64,000 nt of DNA from Ailurus styani. Its lineage: Eukaryota > Chordata > Mammalia > Carnivora > Ailuridae. The notes under the pieces were generated by a model, which was not told the DNA's origin, did no database searches, and saw nothing but the letters and a program-made list of their open reading frames with translations. The stretch lies in the NCBI GenBank assembly GCA_002007465.1, contig LNAC01000769.1:482166-546165 (forward strand). The letters are read 5' to 3'. How positions within the stretch are numbered: position 1 is the first letter of the stretch; the number at the start of each line of letters is the position of its first letter. This document shows, piece by piece, positions 21,088 through 32,690 of the stretch. The position numbers and the translations under genes were made by a program.

Positions 21088-21306
21088 ACATATAATCCTC
21101 AGAGTCCACAGTCTCTCATGGTTCGTCTCCCCTTCTGATTTACCCCAATTGACTGAGAAACAAACTGAAGGTTATGGAGGGGACAGGGGATGGGTGAGCC
21201 TGGTGGTGAGTATTAAGGAGGGCACATATTGCAAGGAGCACTGAGTATGGTGCATAAACAATGAATCTTGGATCACTAAAAGAAAAAAAAAAAGACATAT
21301 AATCCT
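21088..21306 (+). mobile_element. Short young L1 with 5' inversion (twin priming)
   Basis: The 3' piece (about 21153-21294) is + strand L1 3' UTR ('gagaaacaaactgaaggtta', 'gtgcataaacaatgaatctt', then A's). The 5' piece (about 21100-21152, 'agtccacagtctctcatggt') is the immediately upstream L1 segment in reverse. A 12-bp target duplication 'acatataatcct' flanks the whole at 21088-21099 and 21295-21306. This order is the standard product of twin-primed reverse transcription. Confidence 0.88.
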
Positions 21307-21412
21307 TAAGAGAGGAAATTTACACCCTGAGCAATTCATCTCCATTGACACTGAAGAGTTAATTTCATGATCAGCTTAAAGTAAGATTCCTCTACTTTGC
21401 TTAGTTGGAGCA

Positions 21413-21415
<3 letters not shown>

Positions 21416-21455
<40 letters not shown>
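21416..21455 (+). repeat. (TG)n microsatellite
   Basis: About 20 uninterrupted TG units. Confidence 0.97.
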
Positions 21456-21457
<2 letters not shown>

Positions 21458-21937
21458 TAAACAAGGATAAAAATGCCAGTGTCTATGATGGATAGACTTA
21501 AGAACATTAATGACCTGAAGAGGGTTGGCCACTTCTCATACGTATAATTTCAAAGGAAGTGGAATTATGGAGTCCTGGGAAATAAATATTGGTTTCCTTT
21601 AGCTTGAGCTTTGTGAAGAAGGAACAGTTTTGGAACAAACACAAAACATGTTCATTTTGTGGAGTTTAGTAATTGGTTTGCTAATGTAACTTGACAATAG
21701 GCTAACAATATATGTGGGATGTTGAGAAGTCATATTTATGGTTGTCCTTGTTCTACTAAGGTTCATTCTTTTATTTATTTGTTTGTTTTTACCAGGGAGC
21801 AATGAACAATACAGACTTCTTGAATCATTATTAATTGTTGTGGATCCTCTGCTATCCTTGCTAATAGGCATATGTAGCAGAGGAAATCTTTCCCTAGGGG
21901 TCTGCAGATGTGTACAGCTTTCTCTCTTCTTTTTGTG

Positions 21938-22178
21938 TTTTTTTAAAAGATTTTATTTTACCTTATTAGAGAGAGAGAGAGAGAGAGACAGGGACAGAGG
22001 GCAAGGGCACATGAGCAGGGGGAGGAACAGAGGGAGAGAGAGAGAGAGAATCTCAAGCAGACTCCCCACTGAGCACAGAGCCCATGTGATTTGGGGCTCC
22101 ATCTCACAACCTTGTAATCATGATCTGAGCTGAAACCAAGAGTCAGACGCTTAACCAACTAAGCCACACAGGTGCCCT
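21938..22178 (-). mobile_element. Can-SINE (older type)
   Basis: Reverse complement of a Can-SINE: T-rich tail remnant, 'agattttattttaccttatt', an expanded (GA)n block, 'actccccactgagcacagag', and the head 'aactaagccacacaggtgcc'. The head carries the older 'gtcagacgcttaacc' form. 'ttttgtg' at both edges may be the target duplication. Confidence 0.9.
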
Positions 22179-24222
22179 GCTTTTGTGATTTTAAACTGAC
22201 ATCTTGGCCTTTTACCATTAAACAAAAAATAAGCTGTATGTATATTAAATTGTGCGTGAAGGAGAGAGGAGGTGAGAAAGAGAGGTCACTTGTACCAATC
22301 GTCATCGCATCTCAAGTTTTTGGACATGGAGTTTGTTTCTTGGTTGTTGACAAGCATGTTATCCATGCTTGTGGTGCTTCTTCTCCATCCTATAATGTCT
22401 TTGGATTACATAGAATTAACTCTTTGGTGGAATCCTAATGGGCCCTTCGTCTCCAGCGTCAAGGGATGTGATATACTACTTTGATCAGTTACGACCTCCT
22501 TTTCTACTCCTTCTTTAAGGGGAGTTTATTTGGAAGGCTTTTGGGAAGCTTAATTACCTTTCCTTTTTTCCATTTCAAAATAAATTAAAGAGCGTTTCAT
22601 TTACATTGCCCATGTGTTCCCCATTCTGCCTCTCTTCCTCCGACACACCATGTAGAAGGGAGAAGGAGAAACACTGCATTAAGTTGTATATTTCATGCAG
22701 AAATTTCAAAATGTCCTGACAGATTGCAGAAATAAATGCTAAACAATAACAGTGTTTATACTCAGTAATGAGATAATTTATTAGGAAGTTATGGGACTTT
22801 GCTTTCCCTGTTTTGCAAATGAGGAAGCAAAGTCACAGAAAGGATATTTTCTTTCCCAAGGTCACACGCTCTTTCTCAGACCAAAGCCAGGGAAAGGAGA
22901 TGATTTTGTCCATATTTTCTCTTCTGCTTAGTCCATTGATATACTAAAATGTTGTGAGTAAAAATGGATCATAGGGAAGGTAAGTTATGTGATGACTGAT
23001 TCAAATGTAACCAGGTTACCCTTGATTCTAGAGTAACACAGAAGGTAGGACTGACTGGTTAGTCTGCGTTTGTAGACAAGTGCTTTGGTGAGTATTAATT
23101 TTTATCTGGGATGTAGAACAGATCCTCTATTTGAATTTTCATAGGTTATCTACTTGAGAAAGAGGTCAGGAACAACGGAATGGATCATAATAAAAACCCT
23201 GAAGCAACCCATGTTTGATGTTCAAAATGTTCACTCATATATTCCAGCTTAGATAAGAGAAAATCTTTGCCATGGAGTTTCCTTAAAGTAAGACAGAATT
23301 TAATTGGCATTTTGTACTTGTATTTTTTTCTTTTTTTTTCTATTACTGCTATTGATTAAGAAAAATCAAGCATATAGTTATCAATTAACAGCAGATTTGA
23401 ATTTTCATGACAACACTAAAAAAAAAAGGCCAAAATCTAGCTAAATTGCCTCTGAATCCTACCTCAGGAAGAAGTCCCTCCTGTTTCAAGGGGATCTAAC
23501 TGCAAAGCAAAAGACATGAGAGTAGAGGTAGACAAGTGTTTCAGGAAAGCACTTACCTGTAATGAGGTTGGCTGAGTCACATCCAGCTGTGCCTGGGTTG
23601 AAAAGAAAAGAAAAATAGTGCAGTTGCAGGCTTGTGTTCCAGAAAGCATTTTGAGCTCAAAAACCAGATTGGAGTGAAATAAAGGGAACATTGCGGTTGA
23701 GGGATAAGAAGAAAATATCTTGGAAGGGATGTTTTGAGTCGTCTGCCAACGGGAAGGGCAGGGCTGTTGACAGTGAAGACCAAGCCAGAGTTGATTAAAT
23801 CAACGAGATTTAGGAGGCAGAGAGGGATAGGACAGGATGCACTTTAAACTCTATAAATATGATGTATAATGTATAATCATGATGAGAGGTCAAGTGTAAT
23901 TCACTGTTAAACATTCCTTGGCATTAGTGTGCATATCTATTTATGGCTAGCCATGGCCTGTGTGCAAGATGTGTAAATTAGGATGTAGGTTAAGCTGCTG
24001 TAACAAAGAGACCCCAAATACAGTGGCCTGGAGAAGGTAGATTCTCATCTATAACTATCTAGAGGGCATCAGTGTTGGGTGCTCTGTCAGCAGTGGTATG
24101 GCTCTGCCAAATAACACGTACCTTCCACCTCTGGATCCAAGATCGCTGCTCTGGGTGGGCAGGGAAGGAAATGGGCCAGGAAGTTCACCCACATTCCTTT
24201 CTGGGGTCATGAGCTGGAAGTG
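22179..24222. other. Unassigned sequence with a MIR-like scrap and an LTR-like piece
   Basis: Near 22815-22875 'gcaaatgaggaagcaaagtc' and 'cccaaggtcacacgctc' resemble the MIR core in reverse. From about 23990 to 24222, 'gctgctgtaacaaagagacc' begins an old LTR-like segment that I cannot classify. No gene seen. Confidence 0.4.
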
Positions 24223-24419
24223 GTACTAAGTTTCTTAGAGCTGCTATAACAAAGTGCCACAGAATAGGGGGTTTAAGCAATAGAAGTTGATTTTTAATCA
24301 GTTCTGGAGACCAGAAGTCCCAGATCAAGGCATTGGCATGCTTGGTTCCTGTGTAGGGCTGTGAGCAAGGGATCAGCTACAGAGCTCTCTCCTTGGCTTG
24401 TAGATGCACATCTTCTCTT

Positions 24420-24609
24420 TTAAAAAATTTTTTTGAGATTTTATTTATTTGTTAGAGAATGAGAGAGAGCATAAGCAGGGTGAGCAGGAGAGGGAGAAGC
24501 AGGCTCCCCACTGAGCAAGGAGCCCGATGTGGGACTCTATCCCAGGACCCTGGGATCATGACCCAAGCCTAAGGCAGTCGCTCAACTGACTGAGCCACCC
24601 AGGCATCCC
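24420..24609 (-). mobile_element. Can-SINE inside an MLT1-type LTR
   Basis: Reverse complement SINE: 'gattttatttatttgttaga', (GA)-rich block, 'aggctccccactgagcaagg', head 'ctgactgagccacccaggca'. Target duplication 'cacatcttctctt' at 24407-24419 and, after the assembly artefact, at 24694-24706. The head is of the older subfamily. Confidence 0.92.
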
Positions 24610-24704
24610 CACATCTTCTCNTATCCCAGGACCCTGGGATCGTGACCCAAGCCTAAGGCAGTCGCTCAACTGACTGAGCCACCCAGGCATCCCCACATCT
24701 TCTC
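24538..24704. repeat. Direct duplication around single N (24621)
   Basis: Two 83-bp copies (24538-24620 and 24622-24704), starting 'tatcccaggaccctgggatc', differ only at 24558 (A) against 24642 (G). The N falls inside the right-hand target duplication of the SINE, so the SINE head appears one and a half times. This is an assembly join, not a second insertion. Confidence 0.92.
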
Positions 24705-24921
24705 TTATAGCTCTTGATCTTCCCTCCATGCGTCTATGTCCAAGTGCCCTCCTTTTGTGAGACATCAGTCATATTGGATAAGGCCCACCCTAATGACCTC
24801 ATTTTAACTTGATTACCTACATAAAGACCCTGTCTCCAAATAAGTTTGCATTCTGAGGTACGGGGGAGATTAGGACTTCAACATATGAATTTTGGGAGTG
24901 ACACAATTCGGCCTATAATAG

Positions 24922-26214
24922 CATTGCTCACTTCTGTTCTCATCTTTTTAAAACTGAGCCCAGGTCCACACCAAACTACAAGGAACACTAACACTTGTCC
25001 TAACTTGTGGCCTTTGAGCTTATATATTTTGTCCCTCTTCTTTTTAATGTTTAGGAGGAGGACACCTACTTTGTGACCAGACCCCCTGCTTTGGGTTCAC
25101 AGGTGGGGCTTTTTAAAACATGGAGTCATGGGATGGAAAACAGACACAGTCTTGGTGCATGACTGGGTGAGCCAGCATGTAAGGTGCTGGTATGGACACA
25201 GAGAAATTCTTCCTGGTGTGGGTATAGACAAATGGAAGATATCCATGTGCTGATAATGGAAGGTTCTCTGTTCAAAGAAGCCTGGATGATTGTTGGGCAA
25301 GGTTCAGCTCTTGCTGATGCTTTGAGCACTCAAGTAATGCTCCTTGCTGTGGGCTCTGATGGGTTCATTCTCCCAAAGCTGCCTGGATTATGGCTCTTCC
25401 CTCTTCTCAGGAGTTCTCAGATATCAACTCCCTATTGTAGGTGCCATCTGGTAGCAATCTCTCCATTGCTTCCTTACCCCTCCGTCAGTTCCCTGTGTTT
25501 CCTCTTCCCCCGCCCTCTTTATATCCCCTAATACCTGGAAACCTACTTTCTTCTTACTCTTCATGGCCAATTAAACTCAGAACCAGAGCAAGTGAAGGTA
25601 TAGATGATTTGCCTTTCCATGGAGAACAGGGAAGCCTAAACTTCCAACCTCCCTAGGAAGTGGGGGAAGCATTCCTATTTCCTCCCTTTTATGCAGCATA
25701 AAACAAGCAGAAAAGGATGGTTCAGTTTCCATATTCATGCAGGCTGAAACTTGCATAACCTGCCACAGTGGACTCATAGCAGCTAAGAGAGCAGAATGTT
25801 TCCAGAGATGGGAATGTGTCAAATGATAATGGGAGATCAAGTAATATTCTCACTCACTTCCTCTGGATTTGGCAGATGAAGGCCTTTTGGTGAACTTGTT
25901 GAGAGAAATTTCCTTGGATGGTGGAAGCAGAAGACAGATTGGGGTCCTTTGAAGTTGGTGGGAGTTTAACTTCCTCCAGCAGACATGCTAAAAGTGGGCT
26001 TGTTCTGTTGCAGAGACCAAGGCAAAATCAACCTGCGGTCCATATGGGTTCTGCACACATGTGAATCAATAATAAAAATTGGAGATGAGTGAAGGAGAGG
26101 AAAAGGGTGATTGGGAGAGGCTCCTTGGAAGATTTGAATCAGGCTGACTGTATACCTAATAACTCTAGTTTTTCAACTGTGGGCTTGCCAGATAGTTGGC
26201 ATCACCCAGGATTA

Positions 26215-26216
<2 letters not shown>
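24922..26216. other. Unassigned sequence, no gene seen
   Basis: Frames up to 115 codons occur (25184-25531) without recognisable domains. No repeat family identified. Confidence 0.5.

Positions 26217-26250
<34 letters not shown>
26217..26250 (+). repeat. (GT)n microsatellite
   Basis: About 17 GT units, directly upstream of an L1-like fragment in minus orientation. Confidence 0.97.
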
Positions 26251-26251
<1 letters not shown>

Positions 26252-26252
<1 letters not shown>

Positions 26253-26330
26253 AATCAAATCTTTTATTTTGAGACAATTATAGGTTCACATACAGCCATA
26301 GGAAGGAATACAGAGGGATCCTGGGTAAGG
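26252..26330 (-). mobile_element. Probable L1M 3' fragment
   Basis: 'cttttattttgagacaatta' followed by 'taggttcacatacagccata' resembles an old L1 in reverse. Short, so low certainty. Confidence 0.4.
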
Positions 26331-27386
26331 ATGAAGGTCCTGATAGGCATGGTAACGAAGGGAGAGAGAAGAAAAGACTGGAGGATGAGATCAAGGTGGT
26401 GGTTTTTATTAGTGGATCAAGGACTCTAAGCCAGACATGCAGAGAAGTGGTAAGTGTAGAAGGTCAGTGGATGAGGTAGCATGAGAAAGAATGGATGCTG
26501 TGGTGACTCAAGAGTGCTGAGCAAATATCCTAGAAGCTGAAGAGGAGGAAGCCAAATAATGGATGACTGAAATCAGGAGCTCTGATTGAATTTTCTGGCC
26601 ATGACAAGGCATGACTGTTGTGTAGGTGGCCGAGCTGAAGGGGAGAAAGGTCACTGGAGGTGAGGAGGTCAAGGGGCCAACAGGCACGAAAGTCTCAGGA
26701 GTTATCACAGGGAGCGGCAGTCATCCAACCCAGAATTTTGGAGGTCATTCTAGAACCTTCTTTTCTATATTTCCTACATGCTAATTTGTCAAGATTTTAC
26801 CCTCCTGCTTCTTGTTTCTGAGCAATTCCCTCCATAACCACCACCTGTGACCAGTTTCTCTCTCCCCTGGAGTAACTGCACACCTGGTCTCCCTGGCTCC
26901 AAGCTCCCTCTTATGTTCATTCTCCACCCAGGCATCAGGGTGATGACCTTGGACTTGTGACCCTCACAATGATGACCTACTTGACAAAACCAACACTTGG
27001 CATCCATCCGAAGACCTGCAGGAGCTCGCCCTCCCTTCCCTTGCTCCCCAGTTGGTAAGGCAGAGCTGCTTGGAGGTGCCCACACATTGGCTGATCCCTT
27101 CCCCTCTCCTATGTTTGGCCAGTTCTTACTCATCCACTGCAGGCCTAAGTTCTCTGCCAAGCCCTTTCTTCGTCCTTGACCACGTCAAGTACATTCCCCT
27201 TTGTTCTTGATGAGATAGAGTCTTCAGTACATCACTCCCTATTTTGGAGAACAGTTGTGTTTTACATTGGAAATATGTGTTTATGTGTCTGCCCTAAGTA
27301 GACCATAAGCTCAGCACAGGCAGAAATCATGTCATCTACAATGATCTGAGCCTAGATCAAATTATCTTCTATCTATACTGGGTCTT
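26331..27386. other. Unassigned sequence, no gene seen
   Basis: G/A-rich part near 26340-26720, then mixed composition. A 123-codon minus frame (26789-27160) is unrecognised. Confidence 0.5.
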
Positions 27387-27592
27387 TCAGCTTCGCTACT
27401 GCTACTGGGGCTGGGTACTTCTGTTGTTGGGGCTGCCCTGTGTGTTGGAGGACATTGAGTAGCTGAATAGCATCCCTGGCCTCTACCCATTAGATGCCAT
27501 TAGCATCCCTGGTTAGAAAAACAGACATTGTCTACAGCCATCGCCAGATACCCTTTTGGGCACAGACAGAATCACCCCAGCTCAAACCTCTG
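27387..27592 (-). mobile_element. MER5A (hAT-Charlie)
   Basis: Reverse complement of MER5A: 'gcatccctggcctctaccca' and 'ttagatgccattagcatccc' lead through a diverged 'gacattgtctacagccatcg' to 'aatcaccccagctcaaacct'. Nearly full length. Confidence 0.8.
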
Positions 27593-28717
27593 GTCTATAC
27601 CAGGTATATTCAGAAGGGGCTGGCCGGAAGAGGAATGAAAACGGGTCTGTTTTAAGGTTCCTAGCCGGGTTAGTGTGCACACGCTCCCCCTGGGCCATTT
27701 CTGCCGTTCCCTAGGGGCTAAGCCTCCTCTGTCTCACATAGGCCAACACATGTTCAAAATGCTTGTTGGATTTTTTTATGGTAACAATGTAATATTAAAA
27801 CAAAAAACCATTTCCACTGAAATCCTGTGTCAGGAAGTTTATAATATCCTCAAAATGCCATTGAGAGGAAAATGTGCTTGAGAACAAACATCTGTTAGCT
27901 CGTTTGAAGCTGGGACGGCCCTCAGGATCTGGCACTCACCGTCGGGCAAGAACAGGTCTTCAGTTTCTTTGAAGTCTAGCAAAAGATGCCACGAGATGTG
28001 TCTTTCTTTCTCCTCTTCTTTTCTCACTTAAATGTGTAATTGGGAGAATTATACCCCCTGATTCAGTAATGCAGTGACAGTTGCAAATTATTTCAGAGGA
28101 GTCGTGAAGTCACATGGGATAAAAAGGCCCAGCTGGATTGTTTCAGCAGAAGAAGTAATTAGTCGTCTCCAGACGGGTGTGTCTTCTGAGTCTGTTGCTG
28201 TTGTTGAAACAGCATGCTCGCTACTCAACGTGGGCCACCTGCCGGTTCAAAGATGGACCTTCTGCCTGACGACGCCCTGAGTTTGGGCCTTCTTAGCTTG
28301 TCCTCCAATTCGGTGCAGCCTGGTCAGGGGTCTGTCCTTCTAGGGAGCGCTCTTTGGAAGGTTATCAGGTTAGATGAATGGAGGTATGTGACTGTCACGA
28401 TGCTTGCTTCAAGAGTTTATGCTATGTGTGAGATGGGGAGGAGTGTGGGATGGGAGTGACTGTATTCTGGAAAATATTTTGAGTGTGGGTGGCCCCCACT
28501 TTTTTTTAAGGACCTAAAACAGATAGGAAGGAAGACCAGCGCTCTTCTCTCTATGTAGTGAGAAGGTACTTTTCAGTAGGTTTGAAAAAATGAGATGTTC
28601 AGAGCTCTCCTGATGGCTCCTACATAAGTACCTGGAAAACAAAGTTGGGTTTCCAAAATTTCTTATGAAAGGATTTCATCTTTGGCATCATTTGAAATCA
28701 TTGTGAAGATGCCCACC
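27593..28717. other. Unassigned sequence, no gene seen
   Basis: Single-copy-looking sequence with no coding frame above 81 codons. The part 27840-28330 is free of recognisable repeats and could contain conserved sequence, without specific evidence. Confidence 0.5.
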
Positions 28718-28726
28718 AAAAGTAAC

Positions 28727-28910
28727 TTGAGTGTGGGTCATCTGGAGGGCACAGTTGGTTGAGGTGTGACTCTTGATTGCAGCTCAGGTTGTGATCTCAG
28801 GGTTGTGGGATGGAGCCCCGAGCTGGACTCCGTGCTCAGAACGGAGTCTGCTTGTCCCTCTCCCTCCTTCTCTGCCCTCCCAAATATATAAATAAATGAA
28901 ATCTTTTTAA
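28727..28910 (+). mobile_element. Can-SINE (older type)
   Basis: Diverged head ('ctggagggcacagttggttg'), 'gtgactcttgattgcagctc', 'caggttgtgatctcagggtt', and 'aaataaatgaaatctttttaa' tail. Target duplication 'aaaagtaac' at 28718-28726 and 28911-28919. The 'gactcttgat' head marks an older subfamily than the copy at 3585. Confidence 0.9.
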
Positions 28911-28988
28911 AAAAGTAACAGGAGCTCCATGAGAAGCACATGTATGGTGAAGGGAAGGCGAAAGCAGGCTTAGCAGGAGAGGCCCCTT

Positions 28989-29681
28989 TGTTTTTGTTTT
29001 TTAAATAATTTTATTTTATTTTTTCAGTGTTCCAAGATTCATTGCTTATGCACCACACCCGTGCTCCATCCAAAATGTGCCCTTCTTAATACCCACCACC
29101 AGGCTCACCCATCCTCCCGCCCCCCTTCCCTCCAAAACCCTCAGTTTGTTTCTCAGAGTCCACAGTCTCTTATGGTTCATCTCCCCCTCCGATTTCCCCC
29201 AATCCACTTTTCCCTTCCTTCTCCTAATGTCCTCTGTGTTATTCCTTGTGTTCCACAAGTAAGTGAAACAATATGGGAATTGACTTTCTCTGCTTGATTT
29301 ATTTCACTCAGTATAATCTTCTCCAGACCCGTCCATGTTGATACAAAAGTTGGGTATTCATCCTTTCTGATGGCTGAGTAATATTCCATTGTATATATGG
29401 ACCACATCTTCTTTATCCATTTGTCTGTTGACAGACATCTTGGCTCTTTCCACAGTTTGGTGATTGTGGACATTGCTGCTATGACCATTGGGGTGCATGT
29501 GGCCCTTCTTTTCACTACATCTGTATCTTTGGGGTAAATACCCAGTAGCACAATTGCAGGGTCATAGGGGAGCTCTATTTTTAATTTTTTGAGGAATCTT
29601 CACACTGTTTTTCAAAGTGGTTGCACCAACTTGCATTCCCACCAACAGTGTAAGAGGGTTCCCCTTTCTCCACATCCTAGG
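28989..29681 (-). mobile_element. L1, 5'-truncated (3' UTR and ORF2 end)
   Basis: Reverse-strand L1 of about 0.7 kb. Order from left: T-rich tail, 3' UTR ('attcattgcttatgcaccac', 'ataccaccaccaggctcacc'-type block), then the end of ORF2. Truncated after 'tttctccacatcctag'. I found no convincing target duplication, so either the left junction is misplaced or the copy is degraded. Confidence 0.9.
29177..29551 (-). pseudogene. L1 ORF2 C-terminal fragment
   Basis: A 124-codon frame carries the C-terminal hallmarks of L1 ORF2: 'LLGIYPKDTDVV' and 'SIYTMEYYSAIRKDEYPTF'. It lacks the endonuclease and reverse transcriptase domains entirely and is part of a 5'-truncated insertion, so it is a relic, not a gene. 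Confidence 0.9.
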
Positions 29682-30226
29682 TCTGACTGTGGAGGTCAGC
29701 ACCGGTGAGGCATCATCTGAGCAGGGAATGTGCATGAGTGGGTTTCGAAAGGCCAAGGGAGAGGGAACCAAATTCAGAGCATATTAGGGAGTCTAAAAGA
29801 GAGGTAGAGTCTGACCTGCTGCTGCCCTGGGGTTCTGGGAGGCTTTGGTGAGCCCTTCTACTTCATAGGGAGCCTCAGTCTTCTCATCTGTGAAGTCAGG
29901 GGAGTAAGATCTGTCCTGTGAGGTCCTGGGAGGCTCTCACGAATTGGTGATGTGTATACAGTGAGGGCTGGTGAGATGCCCTGCCCTCCAGTCACAAGTG
30001 GGCCTGGTCTTATGTCCCTCTGCAGTAGGAGGGGATCTCAGCTGGCTTATTTTAAACATTCACATGAGGATTTCTGTATTTGAGTGCAGGAGAAAGAGGA
30101 TAGTTTGGGGCCAGGCAAATATGGGAGGGAAGGAGGTTGGATGGGAACTGGATCAGCGAGGAGGGGTCTGGGCACTGCCCAACCATCGATCCTGAGACAG
30201 CTAGAGAGGAGACTTTAGGCAGAGGA
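29682..30226. other. Unassigned sequence, no gene seen
   Basis: Short stretch between an L1 and a Can-SINE. No family recognised. Confidence 0.5.
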
Positions 30227-30242
30227 CAGGAATAGTCTTCTT

Positions 30243-30437
30243 CTTCTTTTTTTTTTAAAGATTTTTTTAATTTATTTGACAGAGAGAGATCACAAGCAGG
30301 CAGAGGCAGGCAGAGAGAGAGGGGGAACCAGACTCCCTGCTGAGCAGAGAGCCCAATGCAGACCTCAATCCCAGAACCCTAAGATCATGACCTGAGCCGA
30401 AGACAGAGGCTTTAACCCACTGAGCCACCCAGATGCC
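30243..30437 (-). mobile_element. Can-SINE (young, mustelid-like)
   Basis: Reverse complement of a full-length SINE with the block 'gatcacaagcaggcagaggc' and the head 'ggctttaacccactgagcca', the same subfamily as the copies at 3585 and 43498. A perfect 16-bp target duplication 'caggaatagtcttctt' lies at 30227-30242 and 30438-30453. The intact duplication and low divergence make this one of the youngest insertions here. Confidence 0.96.
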
Positions 30438-30453
30438 CAGGAATAGTCTTCTT

Positions 30454-31377
30454 GAGAGTCAGAGGACACTGGGGAGGGAAGGTCTAATGTCCTACAGATA
30501 TAGTGGTACAGCAACGTCCAGGGGTCCCCCTGGCCCATATAGTGCCTTTGTTCAAATTAGAAAAATGTGCCCCTTCTCTGCATGGCCATCATCCTACACT
30601 GAACTTAGCAAGCAGAACATGGAATGGAACTCAGCTCCTGCTTCTGTCCCTTTGACTGGCTTTCCTTGTGCAGTCAACAACCTGTGCAGCTGCATATGGA
30701 AGCTCTAGCCCATCTGATGAGACCTATTGGTGAGTGTGGGAACAGTGCTGCCTGGAGATTCCCCCAGATACATGGTGTGGACGTTTCCTGCTTCCTCCTT
30801 GAGTATACAGCTGTATTTCCTCATCCTTTGGAAAGGTAGAAGTTCTTGGAGAGACCCCACCCTGGCCCTTCCCTGGTAGGTTCCAGACATTCTTTGTGAC
30901 TCTGTGAAATAACTGCTTGGAAGGAGAGCCCCTCCTGACCGTTACCAGGGTGAACTTGGGAGAGAGAATACATCAGCTATGCATGTGGTCCCAGACTTGA
31001 CTTCTACTGGCCCAGTCAGTCTATAAGCCAAAGTGAACTTCAAACGTGATTTGATTATTAAAAAGTAATGATGCAGGCCCACAAGTCAAACTTTAGCTGT
31101 CTGCGCTTCTACTGAAACATGAGTAATCACTTAACCAAATCTCACAGCACGAGAGACAGTACCTGAGGCCTCTCAGTCACTTGATGGTTTGGGAAGCAAT
31201 CCAAGAGCACACCAGTGTCTTGTCTTCAGTAAGGCAGGTAATTCCAGGTAGAATTGGGATGAGGATAGAATCATCCCCCCTCCACCACCCACCCAGGGAA
31301 GTGTTCTTTCTATAACATTCTCTACCAAATAACGAGGGAAAAAAAAATCCTTCCAAGTCTAATAGATTCTTTGGTAA
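30454..31377. other. Unassigned sequence, no gene seen
   Basis: No repeat or coding frame recognised above 91 codons. Confidence 0.5.
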
Positions 31378-31865
31378 GAGCTTTAGTGAGGTATGATTTA
31401 CATACCATAAAATTCACTGGCTTTCAGTGTACAACTCGATGGGTTTTAGTAAATTTACGGAGCTGGGCAGGTGTCCCCAAATCCAATTTTAGAACATTTC
31501 CATGACCCCGGAAAGACCCTGCATGCCCATTTGCAGTAAATCTCTGTTCTTGTTCCCTTCCTTAACTCCAGGCAACCACTAATCTGCTATTTTCATAGAT
31601 TTTCCTTTTGTTAAAAAAAAAAGACTTTTCATGTTAGATGAATCATACAGTATGTGGTCCTTTCTGTGCAGTTTTGTTCACTTACTGTGACGTTTGCAAA
31701 GTCCATCCCTTTGTAGCCAGTGGCGGCACTTTATCCCTGCTTGTTACACAGGAGTATTCCCTTGTGCAGACAGACCACATCTTGTCTGTCCATCCTTCAG
31801 CTTGGATTGTTTCTACTTTTTGGCTATTACGAATAATACTGCTTTGAACGTTTATGCACAGGTCA
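31378..31865 (-). mobile_element. L1M-type fragment (ancient)
   Basis: Reverse-strand L1M 3' region: 'gtgaggtatgatttacatac', 'cataaaattcactggctttc', 'caggcaaccactaatctgct', 'gttagatgaatcatacagta', 'ttttggctattacgaataat'. The 69-89 codon + frames across it are chance. Confidence 0.8.
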
Positions 31866-31934
31866 CTGTGTGGCTGAATCGATCGATATTTTTTTTTTTA
31901 CAGCAAATTTGCAAAGGGTTCCAAAGAGATTTCA

Positions 31935-32127
31935 GGGGATGCCTGGGTGGCTCAGCCAGTTAAGCGTCTGCCTTCGGCTCAGGTCATGATCTCAGGGTCC
32001 TGGGACCGAGCCCCGCGTTGGGCTCCCTGCTTAGCCGGGAGTCTACTTGAGGATTCTCTCTCTCCCTCTCCTTCTGCTCCTCCCCCTCTCTCAAAAATAA
32101 ATACATAAAATCTTTAAAAACAAAACA
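31935..32127 (+). mobile_element. Can-SINE
   Basis: Head 'gatgcctgggtggctcagcc', 'gttaagcgtctgccttcggc', 'gggctccctgcttagccggg', CT-rich part and 'aaataaatacataaaatctt' tail with mixed A/C tail. The head is intermediate ('ttaagcgtctgcc') between the old 'gactcttgat' and young 'ttaaagcctctgcc' forms. Confidence 0.93.
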
Positions 32128-32524
32128 AAACCAGAAAACCCAGAGCTCAGTATTGTGCTAAACACTGTGCCCCACACAACGTCCCGTTTGCTTGTTTCTC
32201 TTTAAGTCACTGGGTACCGTATGATTATGTCAGCGGGACGGGTCGCAAAGCCATCAGTGACCACTGCCAACAGCCTTTATTGGGCGCTCACTCTTCTCGG
32301 TGCCTGGGATGGGCAGGAGATCTTTTTTTCCTCCGTGGACAAGAATGTTTTGCTGTTAAGTCCGACGTGCTTCTGTCTCTCTCTAAAAGGAAGGTGGTTT
32401 TCTCAGCCTCAGAAACAGCAAAGATCTTTATTAGAGAATGGGATAAATGTGCAAGCTTTGGGCCGTGTTGTCTTCAAGTCCCCTAAGGGGTAAAGGACCA
32501 GTCTCTGCGAATGCCTTCCTTACC
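32128..32524. other. Unassigned sequence, no gene seen
   Basis: Overlapping + frames of 90 and 68 codons with no known domain. Confidence 0.5.
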
Positions 32525-32690
32525 CTCGGCCCTTCTGCCATTGGATTCCTTGTTAGGGGGGCTTGTCCTGGGCATTTGCGGGGTCTGTTAGCTGCATCCC
32601 TGACCCCCACGCACTAGGTGCCAGTAGCAGACCCCCTAGCGGTGACAGCGGCGTCTCCCAGCATTGTCCCTGGACGAGGGGCCTGGCTAG
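32525..32690 (-). mobile_element. MER5A (hAT-Charlie), diverged
   Basis: 'ttagctgcatccctgacccc' and 'gcactaggtgccagtagcag' match MER5A in reverse. The right terminus is blurred after 'cagcattgtccctgg'. Confidence 0.65.

Larger units (their letters stand above)
24223..24921 (-). mobile_element. MaLR (MLT1-type) LTR split by a Can-SINE
   Basis: Reverse complement of an MLT1-class LTR. It starts 'gagctgctataacaaagtgc', runs through 'gttctggagaccagaagtcc' and 'ccttggcttgtagatgcaca', is interrupted by a Can-SINE at 24420, resumes at 'agctcttgatcttccctcc', and ends with 'gacttcaacatatgaatttt' and 'acaattcggcctataatag'. The LTR is complete apart from the insertion. Confidence 0.8.

Noticed and set aside
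24556..24765. Frame with an internally duplicated peptide
   Set aside because: The duplication comes from the overlap artefact at the N of 24621. The same applies to frames crossing 3484 and 11975.
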